Below, piece after piece: positions 1-6,920 of a DNA stretch of 10,552 nt. This DNA comes from Pseudanabaena sp. CAN_BIN31. Lineage in GTDB: Bacteria; Cyanobacteriota; Cyanobacteriia; Pseudanabaenales; Pseudanabaenaceae. A program made the translations under genes and the position numbers. Each line of letters opens with the position of its first letter. The stretch's first letter is position 1. Under the pieces are notes generated by a model. That model did no database searches. It saw only the letters and a program-made list of their open reading frames with translations, and was not told the origin of the DNA. The DNA lies in NCBI GenBank assembly GCA_026785865.1, contig JAJAZG010000264.1, positions 1-10,552 on the forward strand, written 5' to 3'.

Positions 1-114
1 CATCTCGGCTTGAAATCTGCGGCGTTTTTCTCCTTGCATTTTCTTTGCTGCACTTCTCAGGTCTTCTATTTGCGATATCTTTAAAATTTGCTCTTCTTCC
101 CTTACTAGTTTCAA
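1..114 (-). CDS. 5' end of a probable transposase, cut by the window edge
   Basis: An open minus-strand frame of 38 codons runs out of the left edge. No ATG precedes it in frame. A TTG at 112-114 is the best start because AGAGGG lies about 6 bases upstream, and an in-frame TAA lies further upstream. The peptide is basic and helical, with LRSAAKKMQGEKRRRFQAEM at its visible end. From memory this resembles the first helices of the N-terminal DNA-binding region of transposases common in cyanobacterial insertion sequences (a segment followed by a helix-turn-helix). I cannot name the IS family from 38 residues, and the DDE catalytic part is outside the window. It could instead be another basic protein. 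Whether the copy is intact cannot be judged. Confidence 0.45.
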   Translation of the reverse strand, partial: MKLVREEEQILKISQIEDLRSAAKKMQGEKRRRFQAEM

Positions 115-262
115 TGTTTTCCCTCTTACTTCTTATAAGCTTTCCTAAGATTTTAGATCTTTGGGTACTTTCTTTTCTAGAAATTACCTTATGTCTTTGA
201 TGATGTTGTGGCTGATAGTTTCATTTGTGATACAAGCCGAGATTGGGAATATTGAGCTTTGG

Positions 263-317
263 TGAAGTACAGACAAGGGGCTTAAGCCCCTTGTTCTATA
301 AGATCATATGTACTTCA
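263..317. repeat. Nested palindrome (22-base perfect core with 8-base outer arms)
   Basis: The core CAAGGGGCTTAAGCCCCTTG (274-293) is a perfect palindrome and extends by one pair to 273-294. It is enclosed by a second inverted pair, TGAAGTAC at 263-270 and GTACTTCA at 310-317. It sits between the end of the GT4 gene and the transposase fragment. The core could form a strong hairpin in RNA and may end transcription of the glycosyltransferase operon, but neither strand has a T-run after it. From memory, cores of this type are dispersed in some cyanobacterial genomes. Apart from this and one HIP1 site, I see nothing in 115-369. Confidence 0.6.
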
Positions 318-344
318 TCTGCTTGAGAATTGCTATAAATATTT

Positions 345-352
345 GCGATCGC
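345..352. repeat. HIP1 octamer GCGATCGC (one of eight in the window)
   Basis: The palindromic octamer GCGATCGC is hugely over-represented in many cyanobacterial genomes. Copies here start at 345, 462, 485, 662, 909, 8120, 8631 and 10388. Four lie inside the GT4 gene, one in the ABC ATPase gene, one in the permease gene and one in the Uma2-like tail. None lies between 917 and 8119. The sites support the taxonomic assignment and mark the middle block as compositionally different. Confidence 0.9.
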
Positions 353-369
353 ATTAGCCATGTTTTGGA

Positions 370-1479
370 CTATAAAAATCTTTTTAAAACATCTACAGTT
401 TCTTTTCCAGTTTTCTCCCAGCTAAATAGGCTAGCTCTAGCTAATCCGAGTTTTGAAAGATGCGATCGCAGTCCAGATTGAGTAGCGATCGCTTGCATGG
501 CATCTGTAATTTCTGCAACTTTATAAGGATCGATTAAAATTGCAGCATCGCCAGCGACTTCTGGCAAAGATGAAAGATTAGACGTAATCACAGGCGTACC
601 GCAAGCCATTGCTTCGAGGACGGGTAAGCCAAAACCTTCCCAAAGTGATGGAAATACTAAGGCGATCGCGCCACTAATGATTTTAGGTAAGTCTTCGTAA
701 GACACATAATCAAGAAATTTTACTTGATTGGTAAGCCCTAATTCTTGTACTTGCTTTTTTAATGATGGTGTATAGCGATCGTCTGAGGGACCAGCTAGCC
801 AAAGTTGGTATTCATGATTTGATGGCAAGTTTGCAAAAGCTGAGATTAGGCGACTGATATTTTTATAGGGGTCATGTCTACCGATGTATAAGAAATATGG
901 GGGATGTGGCGATCGCTCTTTATCATTTTCTGTAATTGGTCGAAAGTGTTGTGGATTATAGGCTAACAAAATAGGTGTGATTTTATTGGCTGGAATATTG
1001 CAAAAATTAACAATATCTTGAGCAGTTGATTGAGAGTTACAAATAATATATTCGGCTTGATTTAGAACTTCTGGAACATAATATCGATGGTAAGGAGTAA
1101 GTGGCGAAAATCGCTTAGGAAAACGCAAGGGAATAAAATCATGCACCATCACTATGCTGCGACATTGTACCCAAAATGGAGCTTCTGGTATAGGTGAAAA
1201 TAATAAACTAGACTTAAGATTAATATATATTTTAGGCAGACAGAATTGTGTCCATAGTAAGCGACGTAAATGACCTTTTGTTCCATTAGCAGGAGTGAAT
1301 TTATTAGGGATTGGGTAGCAATTAAAGTCAGAGTAATTTTCTGATGTTAATAAGGTAGGTTGTAATAATTTTAGATATGGAAATAAATTTTTGGCATAGT
1401 TACTTATACCTGTTGATTTAGAAAATATAACAGATAAGTTAACTATCAATTGATTAGAATCTGAGCTAATAATATCCAT
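370..1479 (-). CDS. GT4-family glycosyltransferase (GT-B fold)
   Basis: This 369-residue retaining glycosyltransferase probably transfers a sugar from an NDP-sugar to the growing glycan at the cytoplasmic face of the membrane. The N-terminal half (1 to about 185) has the acceptor-side features, including the basic segment KGHLRRLLWTQFCLP (68-82) and VHDFIPL (112-118) of mannosyltransferase-like GT4 enzymes. The C-terminal domain starts at YFLYIGRHDPYKN (195-207), the usual GT4 hinge, and contains the E-x7-E motif E281/E289 in WEGFGLPVLEAMACGTPVI, followed by SNLSSLPEVAGDAA (300-313). Length is normal for the family. The ATG lies 2 bases after the stop of the upstream glycosyltransferase gene, so translation is probably coupled. 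The gene carries four HIP1 sites, unlike the two genes before it. The sugar and acceptor cannot be predicted; mannose is plausible from family resemblance only. Confidence 0.9.
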   Translation of the reverse strand: MDIISSDSNQLIVNLSVIFSKSTGISNYAKNLFPYLKLLQPTLLTSENYSDFNCYPIPNKFTPANGTKGHLRRLLWTQFCLPKIYINLKSSLLFSPIPEAPFWVQCRSIVMVHDFIPLRFPKRFSPLTPYHRYYVPEVLNQAEYIICNSQSTAQDIVNFCNIPANKITPILLAYNPQHFRPITENDKERSPHPPYFLYIGRHDPYKNISRLISAFANLPSNHEYQLWLAGPSDDRYTPSLKKQVQELGLTNQVKFLDYVSYEDLPKIISGAIALVFPSLWEGFGLPVLEAMACGTPVITSNLSSLPEVAGDAAILIDPYKVAEITDAMQAIATQSGLRSHLSKLGLARASLFSWEKTGKETVDVLKRFL

Positions 1480-1481
1480 GT

Positions 1482-3224
1482 CTAGCTAATGCAAAACATT
1501 ATTTTTTTTATAAGCTTTTTAATAAAACTAAGTCTCTGAGAGTTAGACCTAGTTGAATCGATTAATATCATGATTATTAAAATGATTATAGGTTTTATAA
1601 AACTTAAGAGTTTGAGAACTAAAATATCTTTTTTTGTAATTTCATGAGTGGTTCTTGCCAAAGTGCGTATTCTATATTGAAACTCTGTTTCACGTAGTAA
1701 ATCGGATATCGTTTTGGTAAACATCTGTTTTTTATTTTCCCAAAAAATTTCTTCATATGGTGATGGACGACGAGCCAATATAAGATTAAATGCTAAATGG
1801 ATTTGAGAAATTTTGTCTAAGTTTTCAATTTGCTGAGATATTGAACCAGTATTTAAAACATCTGTACACCAATTATTTAAATCTCGAATATTTTGGATAG
1901 CAGATAACTTAGACTCAGCTATTGACAAATCTTCACTCCTACCTATGGTAAATTTAGCTTTTTGCAAAAAATCATTTCCTAATTTTTCAAGAGATGATTT
2001 TATTTCCTTTGCAATTACCAAGTAGTCTATCAAATAAAAATACCAGTACATTAAGGTTTCTCTAGACGTTTTCTTTAAGCCTAATTGTTTAGTATCTAAC
2101 TTATACTGAACAACTAATGCTGGCCATCTGTAAGAAACTGACTCGAACTCTAAATATGGATTAAACCGAATTAAATAACCAGCTTTTGTAAAGTCATGGC
2201 AAAATTTGATGTCTTCTAATTCGTTCCAAAACAAACTTTCATCCTGTGGGATTTTTAACATTAATGAGCGCTTGACAATATATAGTCCTCCAGTGATGTA
2301 ACACCACTTATCCCAATCATGCGGTTCAAGTATCCCAACATCATCGGCAGAACGGTCTTTTCTACCTATCTCTAACTCCTTACCGTAAGTCATCCAATCC
2401 TGACATCGGACAGGCGTAGAATCTAAATGAGATGGATAATATATTTGTCTGGCTCCCAGTAAATCAAAGTCATTGCCCCATTCCTTCATTTTCTCTAAAA
2501 AATTTAGTGGGATAATATAGCGGTCATGCAGAATAACTAAATTCTCATATTTAGCATTTTCACATATTAAATTTTTCTTTTTAGTTATCCAACCTTTATC
2601 ATCATTTTCACTAAATGGAAGATACTTTATATGGTTATCGGTAGAACCAAAAAGGTTGTATTTTCCGCATATAATAATTTCCCATTCTTCTAAGCCTAGA
2701 TTTTTAATTCTTTGTATTTGGTTGTTGATAAAGTCATTTTTGGTGCCGTTGGTTATATAGCCAAAAGTCCATTTACTTATATTATCTTGGTTCGTTAAAT
2801 TTAAATCAATTTTTTTCTGAAAACATAAACAGAATAAATTTTTATTTAAACAAACTTGGATGTTATTAACTAACTTGAACTTATCACTGAAATCTTTAAA
2901 TAGATTTATATGTTGATTTTTTTCTGTTATGACTAATAAATATCCTAGCGAACTCAAGGTGTCGTAGTATTCACGCAAAATTACTGGATCATATTTAGTA
3001 TGAAAAAATCTATCGGCACTAATCAACAGACGTATATCAGCTTTTTTAAAAGCTGTTGGAATTCTATAAAGCTGATTTGCAGAAGAAGAATTCGATAAAA
3101 ATCCAAGACTATCAAGTTCATTATGATAATTCTTGGACTGGTAATCAAGCAAGATATTTTGTCTATCTATATGGGATAGATTAAGCTTGGCTATTAACCG
3201 ATGTATAAATTCTTTGGTTATCAC
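1482..3224 (-). CDS. Large GT-A-type glycosyltransferase, paralogue B of a tandem pair
   Basis: This 580-residue protein has three parts. Residues about 63-138 (RLLISADRFFHTKYDP, then GYLLVITEKN) look like the second half of a Rossmann methyltransferase-like fold, perhaps vestigial. Residues about 151-366 form a GT-A-like core: WTFGYITNG, ENDDKGWITKKKNLI (206-220), ILHDRY (231-236) where family 2 enzymes have their DxD, TGGLYIVKRS (311-320) and ELEDIKFCHDF (335-345), with an acidic pair where the catalytic base is expected. The C-terminal helical part contains a segment (about 478-521, LILARRPSPYEEIFW...LLRETEFQYRI) resembling DUF4214. A hydrophobic stretch at 541-556 may touch the membrane. 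The start is GTG at 3222-3224 with no clear Shine-Dalgarno sequence, so it is uncertain. The gene lies 85 bases after its paralogue and 2 bases before the GT4 gene. Glycosyltransfer is well supported, the substrate is not. Confidence 0.75.
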   Translation of the reverse strand: MITKEFIHRLIAKLNLSHIDRQNILLDYQSKNYHNELDSLGFLSNSSSANQLYRIPTAFKKADIRLLISADRFFHTKYDPVILREYYDTLSSLGYLLVITEKNQHINLFKDFSDKFKLVNNIQVCLNKNLFCLCFQKKIDLNLTNQDNISKWTFGYITNGTKNDFINNQIQRIKNLGLEEWEIIICGKYNLFGSTDNHIKYLPFSENDDKGWITKKKNLICENAKYENLVILHDRYIIPLNFLEKMKEWGNDFDLLGARQIYYPSHLDSTPVRCQDWMTYGKELEIGRKDRSADDVGILEPHDWDKWCYITGGLYIVKRSLMLKIPQDESLFWNELEDIKFCHDFTKAGYLIRFNPYLEFESVSYRWPALVVQYKLDTKQLGLKKTSRETLMYWYFYLIDYLVIAKEIKSSLEKLGNDFLQKAKFTIGRSEDLSIAESKLSAIQNIRDLNNWCTDVLNTGSISQQIENLDKISQIHLAFNLILARRPSPYEEIFWENKKQMFTKTISDLLRETEFQYRIRTLARTTHEITKKDILVLKLLSFIKPIIILIIMILIDSTRSNSQRLSFIKKLIKKIMFCIS

Positions 3225-3309
3225 TTAATTTTAAAAGGAATAAAATATGTAAACAATAAACTTATGTCGGTCTATGTAAATAATTCTGTGATTTACAACT
3301 TAACGAAAT

Positions 3310-5097
3310 TTAGAACACCATCGGCTTTAAAAACAACTTAGCTGAGTTAGAAATAAATCTGTAGATTCTTGGATAACGATAAAATACTTTGATTATGAAA
3401 ATAGCTATAGGCTTCGACGTAAAAGCCACTTTAAATGCCAGACTGCTTCTAGATGCTGCTTCCAACGGATAATCAGGCACGGACATATTTACTAATCTTC
3501 TTTCTACTTCACCAGTATCTAAAAGACTCTGTATAACTGCTCTCTCATCAAAAAAATGCACTGTTTTAAAACTATCAATAATCACAGCAAGAACACTATC
3601 ATCTGACATAGAACGACGTAGAATTAACTTTTGCATAGTCTTAATTTTATCTTCAATGCTCATGATACTAAACACAAGTCTTACTCTATCTATTGTTAAC
3701 AGCCTGTGATACCACAAAGACAGATCACCAACTGATTTTATATTGTCGATTGGATGCGCATGGAAAATATAACAAGGTATTTCATCACCAAAAATAATTC
3801 TTAAAGCATTTGTAGTCTCTATTTTATATTTCAATTCCACATAATTAGGTAGTAGTTTCTCCAGAAATCTCTCGTAAATATACAGGGGTGAAACAACGTT
3901 ATTAACCTCGCAGAGGTATCTTTTTGTATTTACAACCCTTAAAGGAACATCTTCACAAGGATGGGCGAAAGAAGCGGTTTCAAACTCAAGAAGAGTATTA
4001 ATTCTTAAACAATAACCACTAGCTGCAAAATCTTGACAAAACTTAATATCTTCAGGACTATTCCAGAACATTTGTTCGTCTTGAGGAATTCTTAACATAA
4101 GTGATCTCTTGACTATAAATATTCCACCAGGAATGTATGCAAGAATATCCCAATCATTGTAGTCCAGAAAGAAATAGCTAAATTTCCACCTAGTATCTTT
4201 GTCAATATGGACAGCAAAAGGTGACATCATCCAATCCTGAATTCTGGCCTTGTAAATACGTAATGGACTTCGATAAAGTATTTGCTTTGCTCCCAGAAGT
4301 TCAAAGTCATTCCCCCATTCTTCCATTTTCTCCACAAAATTGTCGGGAATAAAATAACGATCATGCAATATTATCAAGTTTTCATTACTTGCTGCTTGTG
4401 CTATTAGGTTTTTCTTCTTAGTAATCCAGCCTTTGTCGTCATTTTCCGTAAAAGGTATATATGTAATGTTTTCATCAATAATCGGCAAGTTATAGGTGCC
4501 ACAGATTATTACTTCCCATTCTTTCAACGGCAACTTCTTAATGCATTCTATTTGCTCGGAGATAAACTGGTCTCTTTTACCATTACCTATAAAACCAAAA
4601 GTCCACTTTTTGATGTCGCCTTCTACAACCCTCTTAAATTCGGTTTTCTGAAAGATTGCTATTTCGCATGAGTTTACTTTTGCTGAATTAACAAATCTAA
4701 AGACACCTTTGTATTCTTCAGATAATACCTTTTTCAAGTATTGAACTGAATTTGGGAAATCAGATCTAGTGATAATCATTAAGTAAGAACTTTCTTTAAG
4801 GGAATAAAAGTACTCATTGATAATTATTCGATCAAACTTAGTATAGAAGAGTCTATCGACACTCAAAATCAATTTAATATTTTTATCTTGACACTTTTTC
4901 GACAGCCTATAGTTCTGATCTATAGTCACTTCGTCAGAGATGCAATCTAAATTCTTCTGAATATCTAAAATGGCAATCTCAGAACTACTTGGTTTAGACA
5001 ATACAAATAGTTCATTTGAATCAAAATTTATTGATAAACCCAGAATACCAAGAAGTTCATTTAAGCTAGGCAGGATTATTTGTGTTGATTTAGACAT
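3310..5097 (-). CDS. Large GT-A-type glycosyltransferase, paralogue A of a tandem pair
   Basis: This 595-residue protein has the same architecture as the next gene. The region 76-150 matches its methyltransferase-like half (LILSVDRLFYTKFD, SSYLMIITRSD). The core at 164-375 has WTFGFIGNG, ENDDKGWITKKKNLI (218-232), ILHDRY (243-248), PGGIFIVKRS (323-332) and SPEDIKFCQDF (347-357). A C-terminal segment (LILRRSMSDDS at 491-501, then LLDTGEVERRL at 525-535) corresponds to the DUF4214-like part. In the 56-residue stretch from ENDDKGW to AKQI, I count 44 identities with the paralogue; the N- and C-terminal ends have diverged much more. The two probably act on related donors or successive linkages. 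The gene starts with ATG after a very A+T-rich leader without an obvious ribosome binding site. The gene-free stretch upstream suggests its own promoter, though I could not fix one. It has no HIP1 site. Confidence 0.78.
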   Translation of the reverse strand: MSKSTQIILPSLNELLGILGLSINFDSNELFVLSKPSSSEIAILDIQKNLDCISDEVTIDQNYRLSKKCQDKNIKLILSVDRLFYTKFDRIIINEYFYSLKESSYLMIITRSDFPNSVQYLKKVLSEEYKGVFRFVNSAKVNSCEIAIFQKTEFKRVVEGDIKKWTFGFIGNGKRDQFISEQIECIKKLPLKEWEVIICGTYNLPIIDENITYIPFTENDDKGWITKKKNLIAQAASNENLIILHDRYFIPDNFVEKMEEWGNDFELLGAKQILYRSPLRIYKARIQDWMMSPFAVHIDKDTRWKFSYFFLDYNDWDILAYIPGGIFIVKRSLMLRIPQDEQMFWNSPEDIKFCQDFAASGYCLRINTLLEFETASFAHPCEDVPLRVVNTKRYLCEVNNVVSPLYIYERFLEKLLPNYVELKYKIETTNALRIIFGDEIPCYIFHAHPIDNIKSVGDLSLWYHRLLTIDRVRLVFSIMSIEDKIKTMQKLILRRSMSDDSVLAVIIDSFKTVHFFDERAVIQSLLDTGEVERRLVNMSVPDYPLEAASRSSLAFKVAFTSKPIAIFIIKVFYRYPRIYRFISNSAKLFLKPMVF

Positions 5098-5298
5098 AAA
5101 TTTTGTTTATTTAATATTTTTTCTGCAAAAAAATGTAAGGATTCAGTTAATGCAGTGTCTTCTGATTTTAGGGCAGGAATTGTATAGGGATAATACAGTT
5201 AAAACAAACTCTCCATTGTTAAAACTCTTGCTAGGAGAGGCTTTTAAATCCTATATGCTTTGTTTGTCACCGCAAACCCAGAAGACCTGTAATTTACC

Positions 5299-5393
5299 TA
5301 CTCCCTTCCCAGCGTTAAATTAGACATTAACCAAGCCTAAAATTTAGTCAAACCCTGTTTTCTAGGGTCTAATCCTATGCTGGGAAGGGAGTA
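5299..5393. mobile_element. MITE-like element with TA-flanked terminal inverted repeats
   Basis: TACTCCCTTCCCAGC at 5299-5313 is the exact reverse complement of GCTGGGAAGGGAGTA at 5379-5393, a 15-base perfect match over 95 bases. The arms resume pairing inside as ATTAGAC (5319-5325) with GTCTAAT (5367-5373), and ACCCT/AGGGT (5352-5356 with 5364-5368) forms an inner hairpin, so the whole unit can fold. Each end is a TA dinucleotide. This fits a target duplication of IS630/Tc1-mariner-type transposases with 13-base terminal repeats and no coding capacity. It could alternatively be a structured RNA or a long terminator. The inverted repeat is seen directly; the mobile-element reading is inferred. 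Confidence 0.55.
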
Positions 5394-5412
5394 TGTTGGA
5401 CTTTGACCATGA

Positions 5413-5430
5413 GTGTTTAGGGCTAAACAC
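5413..5430. repeat. Perfect 8-base-pair hairpin
   Basis: GTGTTTAG (5413-5420) and CTAAACAC (5423-5430) are exact reverse complements separated by GG. The short G+C centre with A+T arms resembles the palindrome at 273-294 in style but not in sequence. No T-run follows on either strand, so it is not a standard intrinsic terminator. It may be a dispersed palindromic repeat or a factor-dependent stop for the upstream gene. Confidence 0.5.
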
Positions 5431-5573
5431 CTTCAACTACGAATAAGTAACAGGAAATTAACAATTCAGTGATTCTTGTAATTTTTTGTCTGCTCCTTAT
5501 AGGTATGATCACTTTAACTGAACATTTACCCACGATGCTATTTAACTGATTAATGGCATCATCATAGTGATAT

Positions 5574-6920
5574 CTATTTAGCGCCTTTCTCCTTCATAAA
5601 CATATCCAAATCTTCGGGTGTCCCCAGTCCATGCATAGCAGTTCTCTCTATATTATGTATATAAACAGATTTACCCGCCCCAATATACTCATTGAATATA
5701 GGACAAACATAAAATTCGTTGTTAGTCCTGATATTTTTACTGATCATTGAGTTTGCAAACTGGACAAACTCCCAAGTACGCTTGTAGTAGTAAATCCCAA
5801 CAGTGGCATAATTACTAATTGCCTCCTTCTCTGCAACTTTTCTTACCAATCCATTCTCATCAGCATCAGCATAGCTCCACTTGCTCTCAGATGCCTCAAA
5901 GGTAAGGATGCCTGCATCTGCATTAAGGTCTCTCATCCTTTGGACAAAATCGGCTATAGAGGTATCGACATATTGATCGGAATTCGCAACTATAAGCTCT
6001 TCGTTATCTGTTAAATAGTCTTGAGCCAAAAGTACAGTACAAGCAGCCCCTTCAGTAAGTTCATCCACGCAAACAATTGAAGAATCTGGTCTTAAAGACT
6101 TCAAGTAAGCACTAAGCTTGTAACTATCCAAATGCTGCTTGCGACAGAGAAATATAAAATGGCTATTGACCAAGTTCATATTTTCTACGACCCACTGAAT
6201 CATCGGCTTACCGAAAACTCTAATCATTGGTTTGGGATCAATATAACCAGCTCGTGCAAAACGACTTCCCTCTCCAGCCATCGGGATTACGATCTTGATT
6301 TTTCCTACGTTCTTTAGACTGCTCATAAGTCTCTCCAAGTTCACTTCCGATGGCTCAGTGACTTTGCAAATATGCGCTCCAGAAGTCTGTGCTGCTTTTA
6401 GTCCAGCCTCGGAGTCTTCTACGATTAGACACTCTTCGGCACTTAGTTCCATCTTCCTCATTGCAGAAAAATACATTTCTGGAGAAGGCTTTCCACTTTC
6501 GACATCTTCATTGCTTAGGAAAAATTCAAAGTAGTTCAATAGGTCAGATCTCTCTAGCATCAGTCTCACAGTCTCTGATCTAGAGTTTGAACAAACAGCA
6601 ACACGGTATCTCTTGTGAAGATACTCCATCATGGCTAGCTTATCAGGCTGAGGCTCACATTTTTCCTTAATTATTTCAAAAGTGTATTGCTGTTTTTGAT
6701 CATTGATTTGTTGATGAAATTCTCTAGGTAATCCATATCTAATAGAAAGGATCTCAAGCTTTGTTCTTGTTGGTAAAGCCTTAAAAAAATATGTGTGTTG
6801 CTCTCTTGTAATAGACAAGTTATACGGCTGTAAAGCTCGATTTAAAGCCTCAAAGTGCCATTCATCCGCATCAACAAGCACACCATCTAGATCAAACAAA
6901 ACCGCAGCGATTTTAGTCAC
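5574..6920 (-). CDS. Bifunctional HAD-family phosphatase / sugar-phosphate-type nucleotidyltransferase
   Basis: This 448-residue cytoplasmic fusion has two complete domains. Residues 1 to about 190 are a HAD subfamily I phosphatase or mutase: motif I D10-L-D12-GVLVDAD, motif II S111 in VAVCSNS, motif III K144-PSP, motif IV E168-D169, with a helical cap between I and II. Residues about 208-445 are a nucleotidyltransferase: IPMAGEGSRF (212-221), DPKPM (228-232), LTEGAACTV (288-296) and the metal-binding D315 in NSDQ. Such proteins activate a phosphorylated sugar or polyol as an NDP derivative. The HAD half may remove or move a phosphate on the same pathway. The start is GTG at 6918-6920, immediately after the TAA of the phosphodiesterase-like gene, so the two are almost certainly cotranslated. 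From memory, similar fusions occur in capsule loci. Whether the product is a CDP, GDP or UDP compound cannot be read from the sequence. Confidence 0.88.
   Translation of the reverse strand: MTKIAAVLFDLDGVLVDADEWHFEALNRALQPYNLSITREQHTYFFKALPTRTKLEILSIRYGLPREFHQQINDQKQQYTFEIIKEKCEPQPDKLAMMEYLHKRYRVAVCSNSRSETVRLMLERSDLLNYFEFFLSNEDVESGKPSPEMYFSAMRKMELSAEECLIVEDSEAGLKAAQTSGAHICKVTEPSEVNLERLMSSLKNVGKIKIVIPMAGEGSRFARAGYIDPKPMIRVFGKPMIQWVVENMNLVNSHFIFLCRKQHLDSYKLSAYLKSLRPDSSIVCVDELTEGAACTVLLAQDYLTDNEELIVANSDQYVDTSIADFVQRMRDLNADAGILTFEASESKWSYADADENGLVRKVAEKEAISNYATVGIYYYKRTWEFVQFANSMISKNIRTNNEFYVCPIFNEYIGAGKSVYIHNIERTAMHGLGTPEDLDMFMKEKGAK

Larger units (their letters stand above)
5098..5573. other. 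476-base intergenic stretch with inverted repeats, no gene
   Basis: This stretch separates the end of the HAD-nucleotidyltransferase gene from the start of the first large glycosyltransferase gene. It should hold the terminator of the former and the promoter of the latter. It contains a MITE-like element (5299-5393), a hairpin (5413-5430), a weak imperfect stem GATGC/GCATC (5534-5538 with 5556-5560) just after the upstream gene's stop, and a surrounding pair ATCACT/AGTGAT (5508-5513 with 5566-5571). None is followed by a T-run on the minus strand, so no classical intrinsic terminator is visible. A plus-strand open frame reaching 5323 overlaps the glycosyltransferase start and has no family resemblance. 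Confidence 0.6.

Noticed and set aside
5098..5230. Promoter for the first large glycosyltransferase gene (TATACA/TATTAT-like boxes on the minus strand)
   Set aside because: The A+T-rich sequence offers several partial boxes, but the best pair has a 15-base spacing and none stands out.
4970..5323. Plus-strand open frame of 117 codons
   Set aside because: It overlaps the start of a well-supported glycosyltransferase on the other strand and then runs into the MITE-like element. It has no family features and reads like translated intergenic DNA.
6132..6583. Three short plus-strand open frames inside the HAD-nucleotidyltransferase gene
   Set aside because: All lie opposite conserved catalytic motifs of the minus-strand gene and have no protein-like features.
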